From NCBI GenBank assembly GCA_039720395.1, contig JBBPBK010000039.1, forward strand, positions 106,253-170,252: 64,000 nucleotides of DNA, written 5' to 3'. Below are positions 44,421 through 56,417 of the stretch, in pieces. The notes beneath the pieces are model-generated. The model saw only the letters and a list, made by a program, of their open reading frames with translations. It was not told the DNA's origin and did not search any database. This stretch comes from Liquidambar formosana. Its lineage: Eukaryota > Streptophyta > Magnoliopsida > Saxifragales > Altingiaceae. Each line of letters starts with the position of its first letter. The stretch's first letter is position 1. A program made the position numbers and the translations under genes.

Positions 44421-47006
44421 ATGGCTACACCACCTCCGCCCACCTTCGGGCGAACCAGATCTGGAGCGAACTTTACTCGCGTAGACCAAGCCATTACAGG
44501 CGATGCTGGGAAACGAGCAGAAACCCAGCCTCCACAGACCAACCCGCCATTGCTTGCGGCGGGAACCAGTCAGCTTCCTCCGATTCAACAACATCATATC
44601 TCCCCTGAAATGTCTGCTGTCCTACATTCTCTCGATGACCAGCCTGTTCTGAAAGCCGCCTTCGATAAGGCTGTAACAAACAACCCCAACCCAGCGGCGG
44701 TAGTGGAACTGATTGCAACCATGCAATCGGAGATTCAATCGGCGCAGCTCGCAAAGCTAAATGCGGAGCAAAATTACCACCGCTACCTCCAGCGAACTTT
44801 TGCTCCTCGCGGAGTTAATATTGTCGCTGAGGAGGCTAGCCAAACCAGTCCACTCCGTCGCACCAGGCATCAGGAGAGCTCACCCAGGCCAGGGGCCTCA
44901 CACCACCACCACCACAGCAGACATGACGATCAACCACGATTAACTGATCCAGAACAGAGACATCTGGGAGGGGGAGATGAACAACATCATGCGCTGATTC
45001 AGAGGTCCCCAGAACACAGTTCAAGGCGTTCAGAACATGCGCGAAGGTGGAATGAGGACCACCCAAGACCTCGTTCTCAGGTGCGTTCTGGGCACGAAGT
45101 TCACAAAGAAGAGAGACGCTATCACAGGTCTCGGTCTCTTGAAAGAAGGGGGGAGAGAAGTACTGGGGGGACGAGCAGAAAGCACTCTCGGTCACCCAGG
45201 CGTGAAAGAAACGAGGAAGAAGCCTCCAAGAGACACCGGGGTAACCAGAGTAGAGGGGGATACAGACCTGAAAGCCTCGCTATAGCTCGGAGCCCATTCA
45301 CACGATGGATTCAACGGGTCCCAATCCCACGAGGGTATTCCGAGATAACCTTTACTCTTTACTCTCTTTCAATAGACCCCGACCATCATTTGAATTATTA
45401 CTTGCAACGTATGTCGTTATATGCTGGAAACGAGGGTTTTCTCTGCAAAATATTCCCCATGAGTTTAGGGGAAGTGGCTCTCAAGTGGTGGGCCAAGATC
45501 CCAGACGAATCTATTGACAGCTGGCACGAACTGAGCAAGCTGTTCAAGAAAAGGTTCATCACCAGCTGTAAATTCCCGAGGACCATGCAGAACCTATACG
45601 AGCTGAAACAGAAAGATGGGGAGGGACTTCGGGAATTCTCTCAGAGGTTCTGGGAGGTCTACAATGAGATTGACGAGCCCATTGAGAAGAATGCGATGGA
45701 TCTGTTTCGTCTCGGGTTGAGGAAACCGTCACCTCTGTTTAAGGAGCTCACTGTTAATCCCCCCAGAAACCTAGCCAAGCTACTCTCCACTGTAGCCAAT
45801 TATTCCAAGTTGGATGATTTTTACACTCCACAGTCTGCCAAAACTGGCGAAAAAGATGACAAGAAAAAGGACCCTAGGTCACAAAGGGATAATCCCCGAG
45901 GAGAGAAATCTAGGCCACCCACCAATCCAAACCAGGCCATCTTCACTGTATTTACTCTCCCCATCTACAAGTTAATGAAGGCACTGGAGAATAAGGACTT
46001 CTTCCAGAAACCTCGACCTATGTTCGCGGAGCCCGAGAAGAGAAATAAGAAGCTGTTTTGCAGTTACCACAAGGATCATGGCCACAGGACAGAGGACTGT
46101 AAGGTTTTGAAGTACAACCTTGAGGCTTGGGCCAAGGAAGGGAAACTCGATGAGTTTATAGCCCGAAAGGATAAGGGACAGCCATCCGAGCAGAAAAAAC
46201 CCGAGAACAGGGCTCCTCAATCTACTCAACCAAAGATCCTCGGGAGGATTGATATGATCACCGGAGGATATGAGGAAACCGCTCTGTCAACCAGCCAGCT
46301 TAGGGCACAATATAGGATGGCGTGTCAAGATGCTGAAGTCAGTGATATTGGAGACGAGCCAATACTGTTACCTCAGAGTGAGGGAGAAAATGGTGAGAAA
46401 CTGCTTTTCTTCGGGGATGCCGAGACTGATGGGACGGTACGCTGCCCGCACAACGATGCTCTAGTTGTCCGCATGCTCATAGGGAACTACGACGTGGGCA
46501 AAGTCTATGTGGATAACGGGGCATCTGTGAACGTCATGTTTCAGAAGTTGTTCAGTCAACTCGGGCTCAAGGACTCCGACCTGAAGCCCTGCCACGTCAG
46601 CTTGAAAGCTTTTAATGGCAACATGACTTTCCCATTGGGGCAGATAACGCTCCCAGTTCGGGCCGGGCCAGTGCAATCCATGGAAACGTTTGTGGTAATC
46701 CAGGAAAGGTCAGCTTACAATGTGATACTCGGGCGACCTTGGATTCATGCTATAAAGGCTGTCCCATCCTCCTACCACCAATCCATCAGGTTCCCGAGCC
46801 CAGAAGGGATCATGGAGATAAAGGGAAATCAGGCGGCGGCCAGGGAGTGTTTTCTGGCAGAGTATGCAGGCCACTCAGCACCTTCTGAGGACAAACTGAA
46901 GTCCAGGGTCCCACGCCTTCCCAGCTCAGGAACTGGCAAACTCAAAGCCCCGAGGCAAGAGCCTGAGCAGAAGAAAAAAGCCAAGATTGACGAGGTCCCC
47001 TTGTAG
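44421..47006 (+). CDS. gag-pro: Gag-protease polyprotein of element B
   Basis: This 861-residue product makes the capsid and matures it. An Arg/Ser/His-rich N-terminal half precedes the retrotransposon-gag region (about residues 290-430; GEVALKWWAKIPDESIDSW). A zinc-binding CSYHKDHGHRTEDC motif lies at about 545-560. The aspartic protease has YVDNGASVNVMF at about 694-705 and NVILGRPW near 773. The start is the first ATG after the primer site, identical in element A. It ends with UAG (47004-47006) followed by CAA CGA, and pol continues in the same frame. That context is conserved in element A and suggests translational readthrough. No frameshift was seen. Confidence 0.9.
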   Translation: MATPPPPTFGRTRSGANFTRVDQAITGDAGKRAETQPPQTNPPLLAAGTSQLPPIQQHHISPEMSAVLHSLDDQPVLKAAFDKAVTNNPNPAAVVELIATMQSEIQSAQLAKLNAEQNYHRYLQRTFAPRGVNIVAEEASQTSPLRRTRHQESSPRPGASHHHHHSRHDDQPRLTDPEQRHLGGGDEQHHALIQRSPEHSSRRSEHARRWNEDHPRPRSQVRSGHEVHKEERRYHRSRSLERRGERSTGGTSRKHSRSPRRERNEEEASKRHRGNQSRGGYRPESLAIARSPFTRWIQRVPIPRGYSEITFTLYSLSIDPDHHLNYYLQRMSLYAGNEGFLCKIFPMSLGEVALKWWAKIPDESIDSWHELSKLFKKRFITSCKFPRTMQNLYELKQKDGEGLREFSQRFWEVYNEIDEPIEKNAMDLFRLGLRKPSPLFKELTVNPPRNLAKLLSTVANYSKLDDFYTPQSAKTGEKDDKKKDPRSQRDNPRGEKSRPPTNPNQAIFTVFTLPIYKLMKALENKDFFQKPRPMFAEPEKRNKKLFCSYHKDHGHRTEDCKVLKYNLEAWAKEGKLDEFIARKDKGQPSEQKKPENRAPQSTQPKILGRIDMITGGYEETALSTSQLRAQYRMACQDAEVSDIGDEPILLPQSEGENGEKLLFFGDAETDGTVRCPHNDALVVRMLIGNYDVGKVYVDNGASVNVMFQKLFSQLGLKDSDLKPCHVSLKAFNGNMTFPLGQITLPVRAGPVQSMETFVVIQERSAYNVILGRPWIHAIKAVPSSYHQSIRFPSPEGIMEIKGNQAAARECFLAEYAGHSAPSEDKLKSRVPRLPSSGTGKLKAPRQEPEQKKKAKIDEVPL

Positions 47007-50000
47007 CAACGAAAGGGAGAACGGCCCGGAGTAGAAGAGACAGCTCTGGAACCCGCAGATAGAACGGGGGAGGAGCTAGTGAAGAAGATAATCAACCCTG
47101 ATGATCCAGAGAGGTTTTTCTGGATAGGAAAGTCATTAAATGAAACCCACGCAGCAGAGCTGTTCGAGTTTTTGAAGAAAAACATCGATGTATTTGCTTA
47201 GTCACCCCATGAAATGCCAGGAATTGATCCCAGAATTATTACTCATGAGTTACAAGTCAACCCGAATTACAAGCCTGTGGTTCAGAAGCAACGAAGGTTG
47301 TCAGATGATAGAGCCGAAACAGTTTCTGCCGAGGTTGATAAGCTTTTGAAAGCAGGGTTCATCAGAGAAGTAAAGTACCCGAGTTGGCTGGCCAATCCCG
47401 TATGTGTAAGAAAGAAGACAGGGGACTGGCGAGTCTGTATCGATTTCACAGACCTCAATAAAGCGTGCCCAAAAGACAGTTTCCACTTGCCTAAGATTGA
47501 CCAACTTATAGACTCTATCTTGGGGTATGAAAGACTGAGTATATTTGATGCCTACTCGGGTTACCATCAGATTCCTATGGCAGAACACGACCAAGACAAG
47601 ACAGGGTTCGTTACTCCTAGAGGAACGTACTGCTACAAGGTGATGCCGTTCGGGTTAAAGAATGCAGGGGCCACCTACCAACGTCTTGTTAGCAGAATGT
47701 TTGAAGGACTGATTGGCAAAAACCTTGAGGCGTACGTTGATGACACTATTGTTAAGAGCAGCTCAGAGAAAGATCATCTGGCAGACCTAACTGAGGCTTT
47801 TGCCCGACTCAGGGAGTATGGGATGAAGTTAAATGCGAAGAAAAGCTCATTTGGCATAGGTTCGGGAAAATTCCTGGGTCACTTAGTTTCAAGAAGGGGG
47901 ATCGAAGCAAATCCAAGTAAGATTGAGGCGATAAGAACCTTACGTACTCCAACAACGGTCAGGGATGTACAACAGTTGAACGGGATGGTGGCAGCACTCA
48001 GTAGATTCATCTCGAGGTCATCAGACAAATGCCACCCATTCTTTCAAATACTAAAGAAGAGCACTAACTCGGGATGGAACACGGAATGCCAGGAGGCTTA
48101 TCAAAAGTTAGTTGCTCATTTAGAAAAATTGCCCACCCTGACCCACCCTTACCACGGGGAACCTCTTTACCTCTATCTTGCTGTTTCAGCTCATGCACTC
48201 AGTGGCGTTCTTTTAGCCCAACGCAACCTTACTCAAGTCCCAATCTATTATATTAGCAAGACACTATTAGACGCTGAAACCCGCTATCTGCCCCTTGAAA
48301 AATTGATCCTAGCCCTTGTTACAGCCTCCAGAAAACTCCAACACTACTTCCAGTCTCATCCTATCATCGTCCTCACCAACTACCCACTGAAAGATGTGCT
48401 ACGCAGAGCTGATTTGTCAGGACGCGTCTCGAAGTGGGGGGTAGAACTCAATGCTTACGACATTCACTTCCAGCCCCGACCTGCCATAAAGGGGCAAATA
48501 TTGGCTGATTTTTTGGCTGAGTTCGCAGATCCTACTTCCAGTTCGGGACAGACAGCATTCAAAGTCTCTCTGCCCGAACTGGGGGGGAGAGACAATATAA
48601 ACACAGAAGCGAGGAAGAGATGGGAGCTCAAAGTGGATGGTGCATCTAATGCGAAAGGCGCAGGTTTGGGAATTGTGCTGACAGATCCCGAAGGAGAGAT
48701 CATCGAGCAAGCAGTGAGACTTATGTTCCCAGCCTCAAACAATGAAGCAGAGTATGAGGCAGTGGTGGCAGGACTAGCAATGGGCCAAGCAATGGGGGTG
48801 AAAGAGCTGACAGTATACAGCGACTCCAGGCTAGTGGTTAACCAGCTGAACAAAGAATATGAAGCCAAAGATGAAAGGATGGCTGCGTACACGCACAAGG
48901 TATGGGAATTAGCTGCGAAATTCACCAGTGTGGAGTTCAAACGCTTTGCCAGGGATCAAAACAGACATGCAGATGGGTTGGCCGCCCTGGCTGCAGCGTT
49001 GGAAACAGACACCCCCCGAGCCATAAATGTCGAAATCTTGCAAGAACCCAGTATTGGGACAGAGGAGCTCATCTCGGACATTCAGCCTTCGACCCCGAGC
49101 TGGATGGATGAGATAGTTGCCTATCTACAAAGAGATGAACTACCCGAGGATCGCAATCAGGGTCACCGAATTCGCGCTAAGTCAGCTCGTTTTTGGTTAT
49201 CTCCGTCGGGCTCTCTCTACAAAAGATCCTACACGGGACCATATCTGAAGTGCGTACATCCAGACCAAGTGCTGGACCTGCTGGCTGAACTCCACGAGGG
49301 ATCATGCGGAGGTCATGCAGGAGGAAGATCACTAGCCCATAGGGCAAACACTCAGGGCTACTGGTGGCCATACATGCAGAAGGATGCTATCAGGTATGTG
49401 AGGAAATGCCCGAAGTGCCAGATGTTTGCTGACAAAATACACCAGCCTGCTCAGGAGTTACATCCTATATCTAGTCCATGGCCTTTCGCACAGTGGGGGT
49501 TAGATCTCGTTGGTTCATTGCCCACAGCCTCAGGGAACAGGAAGTACTTGTTCATCGCAACTGATTATTTTACCAAATGGGTAGAGGCTATCGCGCTTGC
49601 TTCAATTAAAGATTCTGATATTATCAAGTTCCTTTGGGAAAATATTATCACTCGCTTCGGGATCCCGAGAGCCTTCGTATCGGATAATGGGACTCAGTTC
49701 GACAGTAAGAGAACTCGGGAATTCAGTGCAGAACAGGGAATTCAGTGGTGGTATTCTAATCCGAGTTACCCGCAGTGCAATGGTCAGGCAGAGGCAACCA
49801 ACAAGATTATAGTCGCGGGGATAAAAAGGAGGCTAGACAACGTGAAAGGGTCTTGGCCCGACGAGCTGCATTCTGTACTATGGGCATATCGAACTACCCC
49901 GCGGAGGTCCACTGGAGAAACTCCGTTTTCTATGACCTATGGCATGGAAGCAGTTATACCAATAGAGATGGGTCTACCAGGTCTCAGAACCGAATCTTAT

Positions 50001-50342
50001 GACGCGGCAACGAATGATCAAACTCTGTCTCAAGATCTGGATTTAGCAGAAGAAAGAAGGGAAAGGGCTCGAATTAAAATGGCATCTTACCAACAAGAGC
50101 TGAAAAAATATTACAACCGAAGAATAAAATCAAGGGAGTTCAATGTCGGAGAGTTGGTACTCAGACAAGTCAACGCTGGAACCAGAAATCCTGCAGACGG
50201 GAAGCTCGGGGCAACATGGGAAGGTCCTTACGAGGTCATCCACGTCGGGGGTACAGGTTCTTACAAACTGAAGAGCTTGGAGACCGGACAAGAGCTCCCG
50301 AGATCAGTTAACATAGCTAACCTAAGATTGTTTTACCGATAG
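47007..50342 (+). pseudogene. pol: Pol polyprotein of element B: RT, two RNase H domains, integrase
   Basis: The sequence is continuous in frame with gag-pro but broken by one TAG at 47199-47201, where element A has TGG (Trp); from 47214 it is open for 1042 codons. Reverse transcriptase shows MPFGLKNAGATYQ and the catalytic YVDD (about residues 174-177 counted from 47214), followed by a Ty3-type RNase H. A second, archaeal-type RNase H (about 470-600; [27 protein letters not shown]) is the Tat hallmark. Integrase has the HHCC zinc region (about 694-735), the core residues D (GLDLVG), D (SDNGTQFD) and E (NGQAEATNK), and a C-terminal YEVIHVGGTGSYKL region. Catalytic residues are intact, so inactivity rests on the nonsense change. 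Confidence 0.9.
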
Positions 50343-50957
50343 CCAAAGTTGTAATTACATTCAATGATTATTCAATACAAGTTCAGAGGTTATTCAAGAA
50401 CGTCATCGCTTGTTTATTAGTTGAGCTAAAGGCATTTTCCCCAACAACGGGTCGAAGTCAAAAACTGCCTAAGAATGGGCACAAGTCTCACCTAATAAAT
50501 GGCTTGAACACACCGAACCTAAGAATGGGTTCACAACAAAGTCTTGCCCAAGAACGGGTCCAAGCAAAATCGCCTAAGAATGGGCATAAGTCTCACCTAC
50601 TAAATGGCTTGAGCACACCGAACCTAAGAATGGGTTCACGACGAATTCTCACCTAGGAACAGGTTCAACGCAACAACATACCAAGAGATGGATCTAAAGG
50701 ACTGATAGGTGTTCGGGTCTCTTACTCGACAAACTAAAGCCCGTACTCAGGTTGGGTCTAATTATTTTCACCCCAGCAACAAGACATCTTATCCCGATAG
50801 TACATTCAAACATACAACCAGTACGAAAATAAAAGACACATGCACACGAGAAAGAAAAATTCTGTATTTCATTCCAATAGAAGGAGTATTACAATGTTCT
50901 GTACAAGTTGGGGCATTCAGCCAGAAGAAATGAAAAAGAAAAAACAAAGGAAAAAAC
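50343..50957 (+). repeat. Spacer with tandem repeats between pol and the antisense gene
   Basis: A unit of about 106 bp (gcctaagaatgggcacaagt ... gcttgaacacaccgaacc) occurs at about 50467 and 50573. A shorter motif cctaagaatggg / caagaacggg recurs throughout. Non-coding; such spacers are typical of Tat elements. Confidence 0.75.
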
Positions 50958-53661
50958 CTAAGTAGCTACATTCTCTCCCGAGTTCCCGGCAGCTGGAGCA
51001 ATGACCTCGGGAGCCGCAACGGGATCAGTAGAGACAGGCGGAACCACGGGAGTCTGAGGAAGATCAGGGATAGCCTCCGTGGTGCTTTCCGTTGCATTTA
51101 CGGGTGGGTCCCCGTTGGCAGCGACTGAAGTGTCATCGGGGACGTCAACAGTCCCCTCGGCTTCAATGGTGGCATTAGGCAGAGACGTGACCTCGGGATT
51201 GTTCTCCCCGGCCTCATCGCCGCCAGCAACCTCCATCTCAGCTTCCCCGACATCACCTCCCTCGGGATCGTAATCCGGGGGAATATCCCTCCTTTCAAAG
51301 GGAATATCGGCAATGCCAGGAAATTGGGCAGATGCCAACTCGACCAAGGTCTCCCACGCAAATCTGTAGGTGACCTCGAGCTCGGTGGTCAACTGCCCAA
51401 CGAGGGAAGCCGTCACGCTCTCCCTCTCCTCAGTCACGGCCTTCTTCGCGGAGGCCTTCTCCCTCTCTACCTCAGCCTCAAGGGCCCGGACCTTACTCGC
51501 CAGCTCGCGCTTCTCCAGGGCCAACCCATCCTGGGCATCTTTTGCCTTCCTCAGCTCAGCCTCCAAATCTGCGTAGTCCTTCCTCGTGAGCTCGAGTTTG
51601 CTGATGGCACTTTCGGCTGTAGACTTGAGAGTCTCGCATTCAGACTTTACCTTCTGAAGTTGAGACATAGCCGCAGCACAGTTGGCCTCAACCTCTGCTA
51701 GCTTCTGATCGTACTCACTCCGGACTTTGGCGAGCTCGAGTTGCAACTTATTGTCTTCCTCCTCGAGGCGATCGCCCGCCAGCAAAATTTGTTGGCAGCC
51801 CTATACAGACATCATCAAGTCAAAAACAGGGTTGAACACCAAGTAATGAAACCACAAAAGAACGGAGCTTACTCGGTAAAGGCTGGTAAACCCGAAGCGG
51901 AGGTTGTCGAGGGCGGACCTCTTCCTGAAGTGCGCCATGTCTGCCGGCAACCTCATGGGATTCCCCAGCTGCCTGAAGTTGTACTCAGCAGAGAAGGAGC
52001 TGGTAACGCCCTTATCTGTGGGTACGGGGAACTGCACACGCGAACAGAGACATAAAGTCAGTCAGAATTCGTAATAGGCTTCCGGATAAAAGGCGCAGAA
52101 GGAAGTGAAGTTTTACCTCGGGGTATTGTGCTATCACATCAGCACGAGCAGGGGCGCTCCCATCTCCGGCCCCCGAAGCATTGGTTCCCCCCTGTCCAGA
52201 CCCTTGCACAGTGGGTTGCTGTTCAGGGACTGTGGAGGGCTTCCGGGGCTTCGTAGGGGGAACCAGAGGAGCCTTCCCCTTCCCGGTAGCCTCGGGCGCT
52301 TGGGGCCTGCCCACATCCTGCCCCCTCATGGCGTGGGACATGAGTTTTCCGCTGTTGGGGTCAGTGGGCTTTTTCCCAGCGTCCCGACCTGACCCAGGAG
52401 CATTAACAGCAGCAGCCTTGTTAGTCTTCTGCAGCTGTTGACGCTGTTGCTGCTGCTGCTGCTGATTCTGCCGCTGTTGCTGCGGCTGCTGATTCTGCTG
52501 CTGCTGATTCTGCTCAGCAGCCTTCTTTTCCTGGGCCTCTTTCTCCGCCGCCCTTCTCTCAGCAACCAGAGCCCTCAAATTCATCCCAAAGTCTTTCTGG
52601 GTCCTCTGGCTGCTGGAGTCTGTTCTCTGTCTCTTGGCGGGGGGGGGGACGGGAGCCTCTCCTCTCCATGGCTTGGGAGACAGTCTCCTCAGAGCTGGAG
52701 CTCTCAATGACGAAGGGGGCGCGGCGAGCCGTCTTTTCGGAGGGCCTAATCTCCTCAGCTCCCTCCCCTTCAGGTCGGAGGCGGATCCCTTCTTCCTCCT
52801 CTTCCTCTCGCTCTCCCCTCTCCAAGTCCTCTTCCACCACACGGGTCAGCTCGTCGTCAGGCTGCTCCCAGTGGGGGTAACTCGCCTTCCCCCAAGTCTG
52901 GTACCGCGCGTGGTAGTTGAGCAAGGTCTCCGCCGCACGGCAACGCTGGCTGACTTGATATCCGAGCAGCCTCTCGATATCCTCCTCGTTCAGCGTGTCA
53001 GCGGGCTCGTTGGCGTGAGGAGCTGCTAGAAAGAAACATGACACATGAATATCAATGTTAAGTTCAAGATTCAACTCGAGGTCATATAAAACAAAAAAAA
53101 AAGAGGCAAGCAAAATGACATCGCTGATTTCTTACAGCTAGAGCCTCTCTCTCGGGGAATGATGGGAGGATCGGGGGGAAGAGTCCCATCTACGGGCCCG
53201 TACACGAAGACCACAATGTCATGAGCTCCCGGGTTGGAGTCTGGGATGTGGGTGACAAAGGGTTTCTTCCTGCGCTTGAGGGAGAGGTAAACGTCGGGCT
53301 TATTTTTAAGGGCGCAGATTTTGTAATGGTGGAGGATCTCACGCACCCCGACAGAAGTCCCTAGAAGCTGGTTAAGGACATGAACCCCCATGATGATCCT
53401 AAAGGAGTTCAGCCCTAGCTGGGTTGGGACTATTCCACAGTAGAGGAGGAAGTCATTGAGAAGGTCTGGGAAGGGGACACGAACTCCACCCTCCATGAAA
53501 GCAGCAATGGGAACGGGGAGGCCATCCTTGGCGTCTGACCTAAAGACATCCTCCCCAGGCTCAGCAAAGCGGAAGCTAAACTTCCCGTCTTCAAAGCCGT
53601 ATAAGGCCTTAAACTCTGCTACCTTTGCAGGGTTCCCCCTAATATCATAAAAAGAAGACAT
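50958..53661 (-). CDS. Four-exon antisense gene of element B (transposase_28-like N-terminus, coiled-coil C-terminus)
   Basis: The gene runs against the element. Exons by canonical sites are 53661-53136, 53025-52117, 52031-51873 and 51800-50958; donors read GTAAG, GTAAA and GTAAG, acceptors CTAG, GCAG and ATAG, and phases fit across all junctions. Exon 1 encodes a domain resembling the 'putative gypsy-type transposon' family PF04195 (VPFPDLLNDFLLYCGIVPTQ). Exon 2 is acidic, then Gln-rich. Exon 4 is a long coiled coil followed by an acidic Pro/Thr-rich tail ending at 50958-50960. Exon 2 shifts frame at a 10-G run (52639-52648), so this copy would be truncated unless the run is a base-call error. 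Antisense genes of this kind are known from Retand-like elements; their function is unknown. Confidence 0.72.
52639..52648. other. 10-G homopolymer frameshift site in antisense exon 2
   Basis: Upstream and downstream parts of exon 2 are open in different frames that meet at this run; one base of length change would restore the frame. Confidence 0.7.
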
Positions 53662-54602
53662 CTGCCAAGATGAAAGGGGAAGGTTAAATCCAGGGATAAC
53701 TCAACCCATGACAACATGTCCCGACCTAAAACTCCATGTTCTAACAGGTATGTTACCAGACCCTAAAATTTTTCTAAGTGTCAGCTCGGGGAGCACTCAA
53801 CTCGGCGTTGGGAAAAGACTAAAAAGGACACCCAAAACTTTTTTCTCAAGTTTACCCCGAGATGGAGTTTTTTCAAACCCTAAAAGGCGGGAAAATCAGT
53901 GTCTTGGTGATTTGCCCCAAAAACCAGAGGAAAACCCTAGGATTACGAAGCAAACCCCAAGAACATCTCCAACAACCGCAAAGAGAAAAATACACCGAAC
54001 AAATTGAAGAATAAAGAACAAAAACTAGTTATACCTTCACAAAAGATCAAACGGTGGTCAAAAAGGCTGTTTCGCCGGGGAAACTGTACGGCACGGCGCT
54101 GAAACCTCCGAAAGTTGTTCTTGGAAGGATAAGCGAGCAAGAAGAGCACCAGCAGAAAATAACACCGAAGAAACGGTTCGCAAAGGCAACGAAGGAGAGC
54201 AGAACGGATCTTCTCCCACAAAGCGAACGGTGTAGACAGTGGATTCCGGTGGAAAATACGGTATTTTCCTAGAAAAGACAGAAAGCAAGAGCAGAGAAAG
54301 TAGAGAGAGAAAACGGAGAACAGGATGCAGAGAGAAAAGGCAGAAAGTAGAGAGAGAGTGCAGAAGATAAAATGAGCAGTAATTTGCTTCCCTCCAAAGA
54401 CATAATGCTTCTGGAGCATTAAATGCAGATCGTACGGTTCCAAGACACATGACGTCAGCACCTTGGAATACGGAAAGGCTTAACCGCCTCTTTGCCAGGT
54501 AAGCCCTAGAATGCCAAGCGGCATAGGGGCACAGGGAAAAACACTCAGCAAAACAAAATTATGACAAGTCCCAGCTCGGGAATGTCATAATTTGGGGCAA
54601 AT
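53662..54602 (-). other. Presumed promoter and leader of the antisense gene, then polypurine tract
   Basis: There are no conserved exons between the exon 1 ATG and the 3' LTR. A purine-rich stretch (54290-54360, gagagaaaa-type) on the plus strand reads as a pyrimidine-rich leader on the minus strand. The plus-strand polypurine tract is aatttggggcaaat (about 54589-54602). Confidence 0.5.
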
Positions 54603-55303
54603 TGTGTGGAAATATATCTGAACTGAGGTTCAACTCGGGATGGAAGGTTCAAGTCTGAAACGCTGACACGTGGCGAAGATTGCTCAACCAGGCCAACCAC
54701 AACGCACGTGATTCGCCTCCGAAGATCCAGCTCGGGGCAAGGAGTTAAAACACTTCACTTGACACGTGGGAGGCCTACACGGTGGGACCCGCTACAAGGC
54801 ACGTGATCTCCCAACTCGGTTCTTGGCTTTCACCTCGGGACACCTGTCTTATGACTCATACTACAGTCCAAATCCTACTACAGTCCAAAACTGTCCTAGC
54901 AGCTGTAATTCCTGACACAGCGGTTACAAGAAACCACGATTCTCTGGCCAACCATGGTCACTAAACTATGGTCAGACGGTTATGGGCAAACCATGGTCAG
55001 ATCTGACCTAACCCAAGCAGTTATCTGACCTCACATGGTCAGTCCGTACAGGTGGGTATAAAAAGAATACGATACAGCCTAATTTGGTAAGCTACAGTAC
55101 CCTAATTCTCTGAGATTCATCTTCTTCCTTGCCTCATTCTCCACAGAGCAGCTTTCTGACTTAAGCTTCGGAGAGGGCACGGCCAAAACCCACCTTGGCC
55201 TACCCTCTGACCCATTTTCCTAAGCTTGTGATTGCAGGTCCAGGCGAGGGAACAAGCTCCATCATCAACACGTAGTTCGGGGAGAAAGATTTTACCCCGT
55301 ACA
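54603..55303 (+). repeat. 3' LTR of element B
   Basis: 701 bp, with the same ends as the 5' LTR. Differences seen are one missing T near the start, one extra T at ccattttcctaagc, and one substitution (ccacagagc versus ccacagggc). Confidence 0.93.
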
Positions 55304-55387
55304 GAATCCTCCATTATTCCAAAAAGATAGAAGAGAAAAAAAACTATATATATTAAATGATGGGGCAACATATGTCAACATTAGCAT

Positions 55388-56409
55388 AAGTGGCGATTGG
55401 CGAAGCCAGGAATTTAGGTCAGGTGAGGTGAACTTTCCTTAGCTGTTAATACAATAATACTTTATCCTAATTCAAAAAATCAAAGACCTTTTTGTTCAAA
55501 AAATTTATTTTATCTTGTTGTTTTGAGGTAAACAAAATTGCAAAAATTCATACTTCATTCATATTGGATAAACCATATTTCAATTGAATACATTCACAAT
55601 GCAAATAAGCAAATCATTTTTCACAAGGAGTCAAAGGACTGCAAGTCTACAACCACAACTGCACAGCAATAAATAATAAACCATAAACCGTTTTAAACCC
55701 TAGTTTCAAATAGAATGATCAAAAAACAAAGAACATGGAGAGCCAGAGAGAGAACTATAACTTACAGGTGAAAGTGTGAGACAACAGGCGATTGGGTTGG
55801 GGGCCGCTGCTAGCCTGCTGAAGAAGGTGATTTCGTGACTACATCCTCTCTTTCTCAGTGATTCAATCTCTCTTTGTGGCTGGGCAGGATAGAGCTCTCA
55901 GCTCTCAAAGGATGGTCTTCTTTTTTCTTTTTTTTTTTTCTTTTTTTGGGGTCTAAGCTCTCAGCCTCTCAAGGTATGGTTGTAGCCTGCAAAAACACCT
56001 AACTTGGAAGAGACTAGTCGACTAGGGGTGAGGGGAACAAGGCAGAAGCCAAGTGACATTTCGGTGATAGGCTGCGTACTTGTCAATATATACTTTTATA
56101 TTTTTTTAATGTTGCATGCCTGTGGGATGTATGTTGGGAATAGAGAGAAGCCACCCAAGTCAAACAGTTATTTAATGGGCTGACATGCTGACATTATCAA
56201 TAAGAGAAAATCTTTCAATTTTTTATTTTTTATTTTATTTTATTATTTTCTTCCAGTTGTACTGCAAAACTAACTTTATTTTATTATTTTTATAAGTAAA
56301 TTTAATAAAGTTGAAACTGAATAGAGAAAAATTTAAAAAAAAAATTTTTTTTTTCAAAATTTCAGGGTGGGCATCTGCCCTCCCTGGACTATGTGTGGCT
56401 TCGCCCCTG
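55388..56409. mobile_element. hAT-type non-autonomous element, copy 1
   Basis: It ends in cttcgcccctg on the right and ggcgaagccagg-type sequence on the left, flanked by a perfect 8-bp duplication ATTAGCAT (55380-55387 and 56410-56417). It is 1022 bp with no transposase frame. It is the reverse complement of 60545-61559 with few differences, including a short duplication at its left end. Confidence 0.85.
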
Positions 56410-56417
56410 ATTAGCAT

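Larger units (their letters stand above)
43686..55303 (+). mobile_element. Tat/Retand-type Ty3/gypsy element B, nearly complete
   Basis: This 11.6-kb element has two 701-bp LTRs that differ by about one substitution and two 1-bp indels. It has a primer site, gag-pro, pol with two RNase H domains and integrase, a repeat spacer, a spliced antisense gene, and a polypurine tract. Dual RNase H plus an antisense gene between pol and the 3' LTR place it in the Tat lineage (Retand-like). The 5-bp flanks (attat and gaatc) do not match. At least one stop (47199) disables pol. Confidence 0.93.
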
